Shown here piece after piece: positions 1-8,293 of a DNA stretch of 38,842 nucleotides. The notes beneath the pieces were generated by a model. It searched no databases. It was not told the origin of the DNA and saw only the letters and a program-made list of their open reading frames with translations. A program made the position numbers and the translations under genes. The stretch comes from an uncultured Shewanella sp. (lineage in GTDB: Bacteria; Pseudomonadota; Gammaproteobacteria; Enterobacterales; Shewanellaceae): NCBI RefSeq assembly GCF_947491715.1, contig NZ_CANLKR010000044.1, positions 1-38,842 of the forward strand. The letters are read 5' to 3'. Position 1 is the first letter of the stretch. Every line of letters begins with the position of its first letter.

Positions 1-155
1 CCCAAAGGGCTGGCCTCTTTATATGTAAAAGCAAGGCCTTTTATACTGCGTTATTGAACATCAGCTTAGAATGACTAAGCACGCTGTTCAAAGCCTTGCC
101 TAAAAGGCTTTTCATTCCAGCTGAACCCTGCATCTTCAAGTATCACGGGTATATT
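1..155. repeat. Structured MITE-like interspersed repeat (putative)
   Basis: Non-coding DNA downstream of azlD. GCAAGGC at 31-37 pairs with GCCTTGC at 93-99. Inside this, GAACA (56-60) pairs with TGTTC (85-89) and GCTTAG (64-69) pairs with CTAAGC (75-80), giving a long interrupted hairpin. The following stretch to about 155 (CATCTTCAAGTATCACGGG) resembles a motif I recall as recurring between genes in Shewanella and Vibrio genomes; that resemblance is from memory. No transposase is present, so a non-autonomous element or structured repeat is the best reading. The left end may lie outside the window. Confidence 0.45.
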
Positions 156-161
156 TTTTCA

Positions 162-464
162 CTATAACAACAAAAAAAGCCCCACACTGACAAACACCGT
201 CAGCAGAGTGTTTCGAGTAAAATACGCCAACACACAAGCTGCCGCAGCAGCAATTAAGTAAGGATTATTAATATGAGTATTAAGCTTCCCCTCTTCTTGA
301 ATAAAGATGATCGGTGTAATTATTGCGGTTAATACCGCTGGCGCACAATACACCAGTAAACCTTGTATTTTCTCCAGACTTTTAAAGGGTAACCTAGGTT
401 CAAGAAACAAATAACGACTCATAAAAACCACCACAGCCATCATGACTATCATTAACCCAATCAT
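162..464 (-). CDS. azlD: AzlD-family branched-chain amino acid exporter subunit
   Basis: Small hydrophobic inner-membrane protein of about 100 residues with three to four predicted membrane segments, the size and character of AzlD/YgaH proteins. In the family, AzlD works with the larger AzlC to export branched-chain amino acids or related compounds. The start was placed at 464 because its ATG overlaps the azlC stop as ATGA (464-461), the usual arrangement for translational coupling; the frame is open further upstream but would run deep into azlC. Transcribed with azlC. The substrate is inferred from the family only. Confidence 0.85.
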   Translation of the reverse strand: MIGLMIVMMAVVVFMSRYLFLEPRLPFKSLEKIQGLLVYCAPAVLTAIITPIIFIQEEGKLNTHINNPYLIAAAAACVLAYFTRNTLLTVFVSVGLFLLL

Positions 465-1207
465 TCGATAGTCTCTTTTGCTAATTTGGCGTAAACCGCT
501 CCGACGCTCATCCCCAGTAATGCTGAAAGTAACAATCCAGCTTGTATTTGAACCCATTCAAAAAAGACAGCACAGACGCCTGTCGTTATGACACATGCAA
601 ATGTGGAATAGTGCTTAAGCATAGGAATAATAATCGCGATAAATGTCGCCACAATCGCAAATTCTAACCCCCACTGATTGAGTTCTGGCAATGCCTGTAT
701 TGCTACAATACCGAATAATGTCGATGCATTCCAAAAACAATAAAAACTCACTCCTGCTCCCAATAAAAACCACGGAGACAATGCACCCGTTTTCTGCATC
801 TCTTTTTTTTGAACCGCCACAGCAAAAAGCTCATCAGTCAATAAAAAACCTAATCCCAGTCGCCAAGGGTATGCCAAAGGACTGACCGTTTCTCTTAACG
901 TCAGGGCATATAAACAATGACGAGAGGTTATAAGGCAAGTTGATAATAAAATCCCCCCTAAACCCACTCCCGCTTTTAACATGCCTACGGCAACTAACTG
1001 CGCCGCGCCCGCAAATATCGTTAGTGACATCAATTGTGTTTCAACCGCAGATAACCCCGCATCAATCGCTAACGAGCCAGCAAGGATCCCCCAAGGAATG
1101 ACAGCAATAGATAAGGGGAATATTGCAATAATTCCTTTAAAAAAGGCCTGAGTACGTGATAAGCCTAAGTGTAATGAGGTTGAAAATGTTTCACTGGGTA
1201 TTGTCAT
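461..1207 (-). CDS. azlC: AzlC-family branched-chain amino acid exporter, large subunit
   Basis: A 248-residue polytopic membrane protein. The N-terminal part contains the AzlC-type stretch FFKGIIAIFPLSIAVIPWG and then the small-residue-rich segment LMSLTIFAGAAQLVAVGML, typical of the family. It should form a two-component exporter with AzlD, whose start codon overlaps this stop. An AraC-type regulator lies 53 bp upstream on the same strand and probably controls the pair, as such regulators often do for azlCD. No strong Shine-Dalgarno sequence is visible before the ATG at 1207. Substrate specificity cannot be read from the sequence. Confidence 0.88.
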   Translation of the reverse strand: MTIPSETFSTSLHLGLSRTQAFFKGIIAIFPLSIAVIPWGILAGSLAIDAGLSAVETQLMSLTIFAGAAQLVAVGMLKAGVGLGGILLSTCLITSRHCLYALTLRETVSPLAYPWRLGLGFLLTDELFAVAVQKKEMQKTGALSPWFLLGAGVSFYCFWNASTLFGIVAIQALPELNQWGLEFAIVATFIAIIIPMLKHYSTFACVITTGVCAVFFEWVQIQAGLLLSALLGMSVGAVYAKLAKETIE

Positions 1208-1260
1208 AATAAGTACTGAAAAGGGATGATTTCAACACTGTAAAATAATGAGGGGTGATA

Positions 1261-2100
1261 TTATTGTACAATATTGCCCCCCACAGCTTTGGCGAAATTG
1301 CCAGGTGTGACACCCAGTGTTTTTTTAAAATGCCTTGAGAAATGACTTTGATCATGAAAGCCACACTCCAAAGCCACATTTAATAAAGAATCTCCCATCC
1401 TTATCAACTGTTTAGCTAACCTCAACCTCAGTTGTATTTGATACGTATGAGGCGGCAGCCCAAAATGGCGCTGAAATTGGCGTAGCAAATAACAAGGACT
1501 CAAATTCACTAAGTTCGCCAACTCAACGAGAGACACATCGACTTTAGGCTGATCATCTAAAAACTGTTTAACTAACAACATTTGTGGCGTAGCGGCCACA
1601 TTGAGTCGCTCACTGGGCCGGGTTTTACTGTGGCGCGCCACTAATTTGATTAATAATGAATAAATGAGAGTTTCCCGCAACAGTCGATTATTCGAATGAT
1701 TCAACGTCGTAAAACCCAGTCTAAGCATATTTGCCATATATTCATCATAAACCACCGCCTCAGGAAAATATGGCGCCCCCTGATTAAGCCCAAGCTCTCG
1801 GCTAATGGATTCAAAAAGTGCAGGCACGGGATACATAGCGCGATAGGACCATCCAAATTCAGTGGCCGATTGCCCGCTGTGTACTTCATCGGCATTGATT
1901 AAAATGATACTGTGCTGCGGAGCAATATGATCGCCACCTGTTCTAAAAAAACGCTGTGCGCCTTCTTCTATCACACCAACCGTATAACCTTCATGGCTAT
2001 GACGCGAAAAGTTTTGCTTATGATAACTGGCATTGAGTAACTCAATGCCGCCTAGCTCTTGAGTCACATGATAATCTGCACGTTCTTTTGATTTCTTCAT
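1261..2100 (-). CDS. AraC-family transcriptional regulator
   Basis: 279 residues. The N-terminal half is a cupin-like sensing domain (HSHEGYTVGVIEEGAQRFF near residues 35-53). The C-terminal 100 residues carry the two helix-turn-helix motifs of the AraC/XylS family: VELANLVNLSPCYLLRQF, then ALECGFHDQSHFSRHFKK followed by GVTPGNF. The gene sits directly upstream of azlCD on the same strand, so it is likely an activator responding to an amino acid or related small molecule to switch on the exporter. The ligand and operator are not identifiable here. Confidence 0.88.
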   Translation of the reverse strand: MKKSKERADYHVTQELGGIELLNASYHKQNFSRHSHEGYTVGVIEEGAQRFFRTGGDHIAPQHSIILINADEVHSGQSATEFGWSYRAMYPVPALFESISRELGLNQGAPYFPEAVVYDEYMANMLRLGFTTLNHSNNRLLRETLIYSLLIKLVARHSKTRPSERLNVAATPQMLLVKQFLDDQPKVDVSLVELANLVNLSPCYLLRQFQRHFGLPPHTYQIQLRLRLAKQLIRMGDSLLNVALECGFHDQSHFSRHFKKTLGVTPGNFAKAVGGNIVQ

Positions 2101-2279
2101 TAAGGCTAACTACAGGAAATATCTCTTCAACATCATAACCTAAACACCATCCTTTGTTTTGTACAAAATTGTGCATTTACCACTCATTAAAATAATAAAA
2201 GGAGATCGACCTCCATTGAATAAATCTCCATTTTTTAAAGCCCTATTTTGGAAACTAGACAGACAAAGAAAACTTTCAA

Positions 2280-2636
2280 CTAATCTTGGACAGACATTTG
2301 ATATAAAGTACAGTCTTTTGTCATATCATGAACGCGGCCAGCTATTTTTTTTCCTCTAGCCTGAGCAGACAATAACATACTAATTTGCGCTGTTTTAGAT
2401 TCCTCAATCCAACATTTATTAAATCCCAATCCCCCAGGATCGCTCGGGCATTTATCACAGTGGTTGGTTTCACCATCACCACCTATGACTCTTAAAGTGA
2501 CATAACCATCCCGATACGCAACATCACTAATCGAACCTTGGTTAATCGCATCCGATGCGAATAACTGACCAGATAATAACGCTCCAATACCAAACACTAT
2601 TCCTTTCAAAAATCGAATTTTTTCCTCAACAAACAT
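2280..2636 (-). CDS. Small exported protein of unknown function
   Basis: About 118 residues, not recognised. It begins with a hydrophobic signal peptide (FLKGIVFGIGALLSGQLFASD) with a likely signal peptidase cut after FAS, so the mature protein should be periplasmic. The mature part has four cysteines (CDKCPSD, NKCWIEE, KDCTLY), which could form two disulphides. The ATG at 2636 was preferred over a GTG at 2648 because a perfect TATAAT at 2654-2659 would put the transcript start near 2647. The next gene upstream on this strand is also exported, but a separate promoter suggests independent expression. Confidence 0.6.
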   Translation of the reverse strand: MFVEEKIRFLKGIVFGIGALLSGQLFASDAINQGSISDVAYRDGYVTLRVIGGDGETNHCDKCPSDPGGLGFNKCWIEESKTAQISMLLSAQARGKKIAGRVHDMTKDCTLYQMSVQD

Positions 2637-2653
2637 GAATATATCCACACACT

Positions 2654-2659
2654 ATTATA
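2654..2659 (-). promoter_or_regulatory. -10 element for the small exported protein gene
   Basis: TATAAT on the minus strand, about 18 nt upstream of the chosen ATG at 2636. No good -35 hexamer lies at the expected distance. Confidence 0.4.
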
Positions 2660-2688
2660 CCATTAAATTTAATCCCTTATTTTTTAAT

Positions 2689-3168
2689 TTATTGAGTATG
2701 TTCCACGGTATTTTCTTCGAAATCGATGATCTTCTCCATTAAATCGGTTTCGTTTTCATTCAAGTCCATTTCTACGCTCCCCCCATCAAATAGTGCCAAA
2801 CCTCTCTGTACAAAACCATCATCACAGCGACCTTGGTATTCAAGCCAATGCAGCGTATTACCAATAAGATAAACGCTGCCCGAGACAATGAATGAGCCTA
2901 ATGGCACAATGAGGCCAAACGTTGCCATACAAATGCCACTTAACTGGTTGGAATATTGGCAAGCCTTTAAACTACCCAATTCTTGTGTTTGAAGCTCCCA
3001 CTGATGAGTCGCTGTGTTGCAAACAGCATATTGAGGTAGAGTTGTAGCAGGTCTCGGCACTGGTGCGGAAACAGGGTTGGGAACAACCATGCAGGCTTGC
3101 ATCAGCAGTATATTGATAAAAAATAAAAAAAGCTGAGCTCCTTTCCTTAGGCGACGTGTTGAATGCAT
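2689..3168 (-). CDS. Putative lipoprotein of unknown function
   Basis: About 159 residues. A basic N-terminus (STRRLRKG) is followed by a hydrophobic stretch ending in the lipobox LMQAC, so lipidation at that Cys and membrane anchoring are expected. A Pro-rich linker follows, then a domain with a second hydrophobic stretch (FGLIVPLGSFIVSGSVYLIG) and an acidic C-terminus (NENETDLMEKIIDFEEN). The ATG at 3168 was chosen because AAGGA lies 7 nt upstream and gives a normal signal peptide; an upstream ATG at 3192 with GAGG before it is also possible. No family is recognised. Confidence 0.62.
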   Translation of the reverse strand: MHSTRRLRKGAQLFLFFINILLMQACMVVPNPVSAPVPRPATTLPQYAVCNTATHQWELQTQELGSLKACQYSNQLSGICMATFGLIVPLGSFIVSGSVYLIGNTLHWLEYQGRCDDGFVQRGLALFDGGSVEMDLNENETDLMEKIIDFEENTVEHTQ

Positions 3169-3335
3169 TTGATCTTCCTTAACCCATTTCATTAATATTA
3201 TTCTTTACCTCACTACCATTTCATCACAGATAGCTTCATTGTTTAACGATTAAGGTGATAAAACAAGCACGGATTCGGTACTTTTTCGTTTTTAATATTA
3301 TACTGAAATCTATGTCCATTTAATAAAAATCAATC

Positions 3336-3890
3336 ATGAAAGATACTAAAGCGAAATTTTCTTCATTGACCCTCAGCTTACATTGGATTATTGCAGTATT
3401 TTTTATTTGTTTACTCAGTGTCGGTTTTTATATGACGAACTACAATGCTTTTGCACTGTACCCCATACATAAGTCCATTGGCATATTACTCTTTGTTTTT
3501 ATCCTTTGGCGTGTCATTTGGCGCTATATGAATGGCTGGCCAATTCCTGCGAATCAATACAGTAAACTGGAACGTAGCATCTCTAAATGCATTCATTGGC
3601 TACTCATCATCGGCATATTACTCATGCCGATATCAGGTATGTTAATGTCTGCGGGAAGTGGGCATGGATTATATATCTTTGGCTTCGAACTGTTTCCTGC
3701 TAATTTAGATGCAATCGGTAAAGCCGTCCCTATCTCAGCAAGCGTAGGCGAACTCGGTGAGGACATACATGGTGCAGTCGCGAACATCATGGTAGCCGCC
3801 ATTAGTTTACATATTATTGGCGCTCTTAAACATCATTTCATCGATAAAGACAACACACTAAGCCGAATGTTAGGCAAAAAAATTCAGTAG
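3336..3890 (+). CDS. Cytochrome b561 family protein
   Basis: A 184-residue inner-membrane protein with four predicted membrane helices. The histidines expected to bind two b-type hemes are H16 (LSLHW), H45 (YPIHKS), H145 (EDIHGA) and H159 (ISLHIIG), with further His at 87 and 166-167. The family (CybB/YodB/YceJ) moves electrons between quinol and periplasmic or cytoplasmic partners; the partner here is unknown. It is monocistronic, divergent from the lipoprotein gene and convergent with the metalloprotease gene. Confidence 0.88.
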   Translation: MKDTKAKFSSLTLSLHWIIAVFFICLLSVGFYMTNYNAFALYPIHKSIGILLFVFILWRVIWRYMNGWPIPANQYSKLERSISKCIHWLLIIGILLMPISGMLMSAGSGHGLYIFGFELFPANLDAIGKAVPISASVGELGEDIHGAVANIMVAAISLHIIGALKHHFIDKDNTLSRMLGKKIQ

Positions 3891-3906
3891 CTCAACCGCG
3901 ATCTCA

Positions 3907-3950
3907 GCAATAAGCAGCATTCAACACTCAAGCTGAATGCTGTTCATTGC
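3907..3950. terminator. Bidirectional hairpin between convergent genes
   Basis: CAGCATTCA (3915-3923) pairs with TGAATGCTG (3934-3942), and an outer GCAAT (3907-3911) pairs with ATTGC (3946-3950). It lies between the convergent cytochrome b561 and metalloprotease genes. The T-tract is poor. Confidence 0.5.
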
Positions 3951-3955
3951 GCTAA

Positions 3956-5353
3956 TTATTGCGACAAGGTATTAGTCTCAGGTCTTAACCACCCAATATC
4001 TTCAAGTAAAGCTCCTGCTAATCCCACGTCTGTAGTATGTTCCGTAAAAACAGGTTCCATTAACGTATTCGGTGTCACACTTTTATCAAAATGAGACACT
4101 GATGATCCTAATTCCACTGGATTAGGCGCATACATTTTAAATAATCCCACTTCATGAAGCCCTTCACTGTATTCACTTGCATGTAATGTAAGGTTATCAC
4201 CTTGCCAAACGAGGTTCTGCTCACTCCTCGCAGAAAATGCTCTTTTATCATCCGTTAAATTTAGCCAAGTGCCTAATCTCACCCCGTATAAATAATGATC
4301 CCATACATCATGATACAATGTATCTCCCTCAACAGGCAGCAAGCTCCCATTAGCCACATCCACTAACGATATAAAGCCTAAACCATGAGCCATCTCATGT
4401 AATACTATCGTCAATAAATCAATATCTGAGCCATGATTTCCATCTAAACCTAAATACCAATTGATACCATTCAAGCAATTATCATTATTATCGATTGACG
4501 AATTGAATAACGCATTAATATCGGTACCTTCTCCCAGCATTTGACCACTTAAACTGTTCGCTAATGCGCCAACATACCAAGTATCAGCATGAGGTACATT
4601 TTCAAAATTCACATGCACGGTATTTGGACCCGCCGACCCTAAGACCCCAGAGCTTGAGTTACAGGTCAATGACGTGAATGACGCATTAACATAAATAGGA
4701 ACATCACTAAGCAGCGCTTCTCCCCAAATCCGCGCCGCTTCTAAAAACACATTCAATCTTTGCTCCCCTAAAGTCAATGCCTCATTGCCACCGACAGCTT
4801 CAACAGGAGTTGGATCGAAAAACCCCTCTCCGGGAGTATTTTCATCTCCCTGAAAATCAGCGCTTTGAATCACGATATCTGCAGGCTTTTGTGATGAACC
4901 TTGATAACTGGATAGCAGATAAGGGGAATAATCGCTTGACTTAGAAAAAATAAAACGCTGAATACTGGGATCATTAAAATCGTATTCATCCCCTACTTTA
5001 AACATATCATCAGTCACTTGAACAACCTCGATGGGCACGCGGCCATATTCAATGACCGCGTTATTATCATCATCTAAATAAGCAAGCGTGGCAGGTAAGG
5101 GATGTAAATCTAAAGCGGCGCTAAAATGACTATCATCATGCTGAACGATTGCAGGTTGAGGCTGCATGGGTGTCCCTTGTATCGAGGTTAATTCAACAAC
5201 GCTCGGGAGCCTTAATTGACCACTTACAGGGTCCTTAACCAATTGCATTGGTTTAATAGCAGGCTTAGCGGGGATCGCTGCACTGACAAGCTGTAGGCTA
5301 AATGAAAATAAATAAGTCAAACATATTAATAATGCATATAAAAAATGTTTCAT
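3956..5353 (-). CDS. Secreted HExxH zinc metalloprotease, metzincin-like
   Basis: 465 residues from the ATG at 5353, chosen because it gives a clean Sec signal peptide (KHFLYALLICLTYLFSFS, cleaved near VSA-A) with AGAG 8 nt upstream; an ATG at 5392 is possible. The zinc motif is HEMAHGLGF with H319, E320 and H323. The third metzincin-type ligand is not at the short HExxHxxGxxH spacing, since F replaces it. A later SHFD (H421), followed by NTLMEP as a possible Met-turn, resembles the leishmanolysin-like arrangement. The region before it has acidic and cysteine-bearing segments. It is probably secreted or surface-exposed; the substrate is unknown. Confidence 0.75.
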   Translation of the reverse strand: MKHFLYALLICLTYLFSFSLQLVSAAIPAKPAIKPMQLVKDPVSGQLRLPSVVELTSIQGTPMQPQPAIVQHDDSHFSAALDLHPLPATLAYLDDDNNAVIEYGRVPIEVVQVTDDMFKVGDEYDFNDPSIQRFIFSKSSDYSPYLLSSYQGSSQKPADIVIQSADFQGDENTPGEGFFDPTPVEAVGGNEALTLGEQRLNVFLEAARIWGEALLSDVPIYVNASFTSLTCNSSSGVLGSAGPNTVHVNFENVPHADTWYVGALANSLSGQMLGEGTDINALFNSSIDNNDNCLNGINWYLGLDGNHGSDIDLLTIVLHEMAHGLGFISLVDVANGSLLPVEGDTLYHDVWDHYLYGVRLGTWLNLTDDKRAFSARSEQNLVWQGDNLTLHASEYSEGLHEVGLFKMYAPNPVELGSSVSHFDKSVTPNTLMEPVFTEHTTDVGLAGALLEDIGWLRPETNTLSQ

Positions 5354-5393
5354 TATCATTACTCTATCATAGACCTTAACCATTTTAATCATT

Positions 5394-5706
5394 TAACAAA
5401 ACTTAGCGCCGCTATACACTTGGTGAGTGCCGGATAATCCCATAGCATATACAGTAAAAATCTTTCTTACTTAAGGTTTCTGCTCAATAAATATACACGC
5501 AACTTATTAAAGCAGTTATAAGACAAAAACACACTCAAATATTTGCAAGCAAGTATGTAGAATATTCACTCATCAAAAAAAGAAAGCCAGCTTAATCGTC
5601 TTAGTTTTTATTTTGCCCCAAAGTCGCTAAATAAGGGCTGAACGAACAAAAAAAACACACTTAAAAGCCAAGTAATCAATAAAGATTAAAGTTTTTCATT
5701 TTTTGC
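5394..5706. other. Intergenic stretch without a gene
   Basis: AT-rich spacer between the metalloprotease start and the tRNA-Lys promoter. I see no convincing coding frame or hairpin. Regulatory sites for the metalloprotease probably lie here but none could be assigned. Confidence 0.5.
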
Positions 5707-5735
5707 TTGCTAAAATAAAACAAGCGGGGTACCAT
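5707..5735 (+). promoter_or_regulatory. Promoter of tRNA-Lys
   Basis: TTGCTA (5707-5712), a 17-bp spacer and TACCAT (5730-5735), followed by a GC-containing discriminator (GCGCTCGC) of the kind seen at stringently controlled stable RNA promoters. It lies 18 bp before the mature tRNA 5' end. Confidence 0.55.
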
Positions 5736-5753
5736 GCGCTCGCTTTCAAAGAT

Positions 5754-5829
5754 GGGTCGTTAGCTCAGTCGGTAGAGCAGTTGGCTTTTAACCAATTGGT
5801 CGAAGGTTCGAATCCTTCACGACCCACCA
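5754..5829 (+). tRNA. tRNA-Lys (anticodon UUU)
   Basis: A 76-nt cloverleaf. Acceptor GGGTCGT pairs with ACGACCC. The D-arm is GCTC/GAGC, the anticodon stem is GTTGG/CCAAT with loop CTTTTAA (anticodon TTT), the T-arm is GAAGG/CCTTC with loop TTCGAAT, and the discriminator is A with an encoded CCA at 5827-5829. It reads AAA and AAG lysine codons. It stands alone, with no other tRNA nearby. Confidence 0.98.
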
Positions 5830-6027
5830 TTCTTTCTAGAAAACCTCTTAAGTCCATTCAAAATCAATTGACTCACCATTAAGACCTCTTTGTTTATATA
5901 ACTGTTTTGATATGGTTAGTACTCTAAGACCCACACATTCATTAAAAACACCTAGTTAAGACTCACTAACACTTATCAGAATGTTAGCTACAATCAATAG
6001 CAATGATAAATTGTTAGGAGAGTTGAC

Positions 6028-6555
6028 TTGTCTAAGAAAGAATCAACACCTGCCCTTCAACAACAGTATGTTGATATTTTTGATGAGCATATGGCTGCTG
6101 AATTTGAACATAAAAACATCGATGACACTATGGGAACTATGAGCCAAAATCCATACGTGATCAATATACCCACATTACGTGGAGGAGATAATTATCAAGC
6201 AGTAAGGCAGTTTTACGACTCTGAATTTATTGGTCAATTTCCCGATGATATGGACATTGAGGTCATTTCAAAATCATTTAATACTGATCTTTTAGTCACA
6301 GAACTGGTTATGAGCCTAACCCATGATCAACACATTCCTTGGCTATTACCCGATATCCCACCTAGCTATAAGAAAATATCCTTTTTCACGATTGTTGTTG
6401 TCAACTTTAAAGACGGAAAAGTCGCCAGTGAGCGCATATATTGGGATCAAGGTTCCGTACTCGCTCAAGTAGGCCTCATTGACGAAAACAAACTCCCCGT
6501 TAATGGACAAGCTTGCGTTCACAAATTACTCGAGTTAGTCAAAAGCAGACGCTAA
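6028..6555 (+). CDS. NTF2/SnoaL-like domain protein
   Basis: 175 residues with the look of the NTF2-like superfamily: an N-terminal helical part (YVDIFDEHMAAEFEHKNID), a central conserved region around RGGDNYQAVRQFYDSEFIGQFPDD, and C-terminal strands including FFTIVVVNFKDGKVASERIYWDQGS. The GKVASERIYWDQ stretch is characteristic of SnoaL-like ester or polyketide cyclase relatives, which bind small molecules in a cone-shaped pocket; many have no known reaction. Translation starts at TTG (6028) with AGGAG 7 nt upstream (6016-6020). It is a single gene closed by the hairpin at 6590-6619. No catalytic role can be assigned. Confidence 0.75.
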   Translation: MSKKESTPALQQQYVDIFDEHMAAEFEHKNIDDTMGTMSQNPYVINIPTLRGGDNYQAVRQFYDSEFIGQFPDDMDIEVISKSFNTDLLVTELVMSLTHDQHIPWLLPDIPPSYKKISFFTIVVVNFKDGKVASERIYWDQGSVLAQVGLIDENKLPVNGQACVHKLLELVKSRR

Positions 6556-6589
6556 AGCCTTTTACATTTAACGATAAACTGGACACAAA

Positions 6590-6619
6590 AAAGCCGCTGA
6601 TAATAAAATCAGCGGCTTT
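6590..6619. terminator. Bidirectional terminator (SnoaL-like gene / rnpB)
   Basis: A 12-bp perfect stem, AAAGCCGCTGAT / ATCAGCGGCTTT, with a 6-nt loop. On the minus strand it is followed by a T-run (A-run at 6587-6592 on the plus strand), making a good intrinsic terminator for rnpB. On the plus strand it closes the SnoaL-like gene. Confidence 0.85.
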
Positions 6620-6627
6620 CTAAGATT

Positions 6628-6976
<349 letters not shown>

Positions 6977-6982
6977 GCGCGG

Positions 6983-7012
6983 AGTATACCTCCAAGCCCA
7001 GTATCAATGCAA
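6983..7012 (-). promoter_or_regulatory. rnpB promoter
   Basis: On the minus strand: TTGCAT (7012-7007), 18-bp spacer, TATACT (6988-6983), then a GC-rich discriminator (CCGCGC) and the RNA 5' end at about 6976. Spacing and discriminator fit a growth-rate-regulated stable RNA promoter. Confidence 0.7.
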
Positions 7013-7059
7013 ATTACTCAGCCCAACCGATGATTTTATGAACTACTGTGTCTTCTAGC

Positions 7060-7410
7060 CCATTATAAACCTGAAGCTAACCCTTGCTTATTTTTTGTTA
7101 CGACAGTGCGTTTTTCTTTAAACCGTCAATACAGGCCTCATAAATATCGGCCATTATAAACCTGAAGCTAACCCTTGCTTATTTTTTGTTACGACAGTGC
7201 GTTTTTCTTTAAACCGTCAATACAGACCTCATAAATATCGGCCATTATAAACCTGAAGCTAACCCTTGCTTATTTTTTGTTACGACAGTGCGTTTTTCTT
7301 AAAGCTACAATATCAACCTTATCAATATCTGCTGTATCAATATCGGCCATTATAAACCTGAAGCTAACCCTTGCTTATAAAGTGCGTTTTTCTTTAAACC
7401 ATATATGTCA
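7060..7410 (-). repeat. Tandem array of rsmI 3'-end copies
   Basis: Units start at 7060, 7151 and 7242 (91, 91 and 105 bp), and the fourth partial unit (from 7347) is the actual 3' end of rsmI. On the minus strand each unit reads like the gene tail (ADIY...GLKKNAL...) but carries an insert after ADIY and another after KKNAL that creates a stop codon. Units 1 and 2 are nearly identical; unit 3 diverges at its gene-proximal end. Each unit ends in a TATAAT. The array fills the space between the rsmI stop and the rnpB promoter. Confidence 0.85.
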
Positions 7411-8204
7411 GCCGTTATTGCCGCTGCTTTTTTCAAGGGTAATTCTTCATTCAATAACGCCAATGTTTGCATCACTTTGGCAGGAAGAGCCTGCTCATCA
7501 CCTGTTATTGCCGCACTGCGAAAACCATGGCACATGAGCACAATTTCCCCTTTCTGTTGATTGGCATCCTCCTCTACCTGCGCTAATACCTCCGCAGCAG
7601 TACCCGATAAAAAGGTTTCAAAGACTTTCGTCACCTCTCTGGCCATGACTACTTGACGGTCCTCCCCCAAAACAGAGGCTATCGAGGTTAAACTGTGAAT
7701 AATTCGATGAGGTGATTCATAAAAAATTAACGTACGAGGATCCTCTTTCAAAGCGGTCAGTTTATCAACTCTGCCTTTTTCTTTCGATGGCAGAAAACCT
7801 TCAAATGAAAACCTATCCGAGGGTAAACCCGATGCACTTAAAGCCGTAATAGCTGCACATGGGCCGGGTAAGGGACTGACATTAAATCCGGCTTCCCGTA
7901 CTTGAGAAACTAAATGATAGCCGGGATCAGAAATTAACGGGGTACCCGCATCCGAAATCAGTGCAACTGACTCACCATTGGCTAACTTTTGAATGATCCC
8001 TTGAGCCCTATCACGCTCATTATGATCATGTAAGGCAATTTTTCTGGTCTCAATACTAAAATGACTTAATAATTTACCACTGTGTCTGGTGTCCTCACAT
8101 GCGATCAATGATACTTGCTTAAGTACTGTTATTGCACGAGAACTTATATCTTCTAGGTTGCCAATTGGTGTAGGAACTATGTAAAGTGCGACCGGTAGGG
8201 TCAT
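7350..8204 (-). CDS. rsmI: 16S rRNA 2'-O-ribose C1402 methyltransferase
   Basis: 284 residues. RsmI uses SAM to methylate the 2'-OH of C1402 in the 16S rRNA decoding centre. The tetrapyrrole-methylase fold motifs are present: LYIVPTPIGNLEDIS near the N-terminus, IACEDTRHSGKLL, ALISDAGTPLISDPGY and PLPGPCAAITALSASGLP, with FYESPHRI in the second half. The ATG at 8204 was chosen because AGAGG lies just upstream and the protein then begins near LPVALYIVPTP; an in-frame codon at 8243 would add 13 unusual residues. The C-terminus (KKNALYKQGLASGL) is repeated in altered form downstream. Divergent from lpoA, as in E. coli. Confidence 0.96.
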   Translation of the reverse strand: MTLPVALYIVPTPIGNLEDISSRAITVLKQVSLIACEDTRHSGKLLSHFSIETRKIALHDHNERDRAQGIIQKLANGESVALISDAGTPLISDPGYHLVSQVREAGFNVSPLPGPCAAITALSASGLPSDRFSFEGFLPSKEKGRVDKLTALKEDPRTLIFYESPHRIIHSLTSIASVLGEDRQVVMAREVTKVFETFLSGTAAEVLAQVEEDANQQKGEIVLMCHGFRSAAITGDEQALPAKVMQTLALLNEELPLKKAAAITADIYGLKKNALYKQGLASGL

Positions 8205-8293
8205 ATTTACCTCTGTATAGATTATCAACAAGACTTTCGTCAAGCGTAAGAGAAGGTTAAACTACTGGCAGCATCTTACCAGAGTAAAGACCT

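Noticed and set aside
1191..1379. 62-codon frame between azlC and the AraC gene
   Set aside because: Shadow of the AraC-family gene's 3' end in another frame.
7060..7410. CRISPR array
   Set aside because: Repeats are about 91 bp, contiguous, without unique spacers, and derive from the rsmI 3' end.
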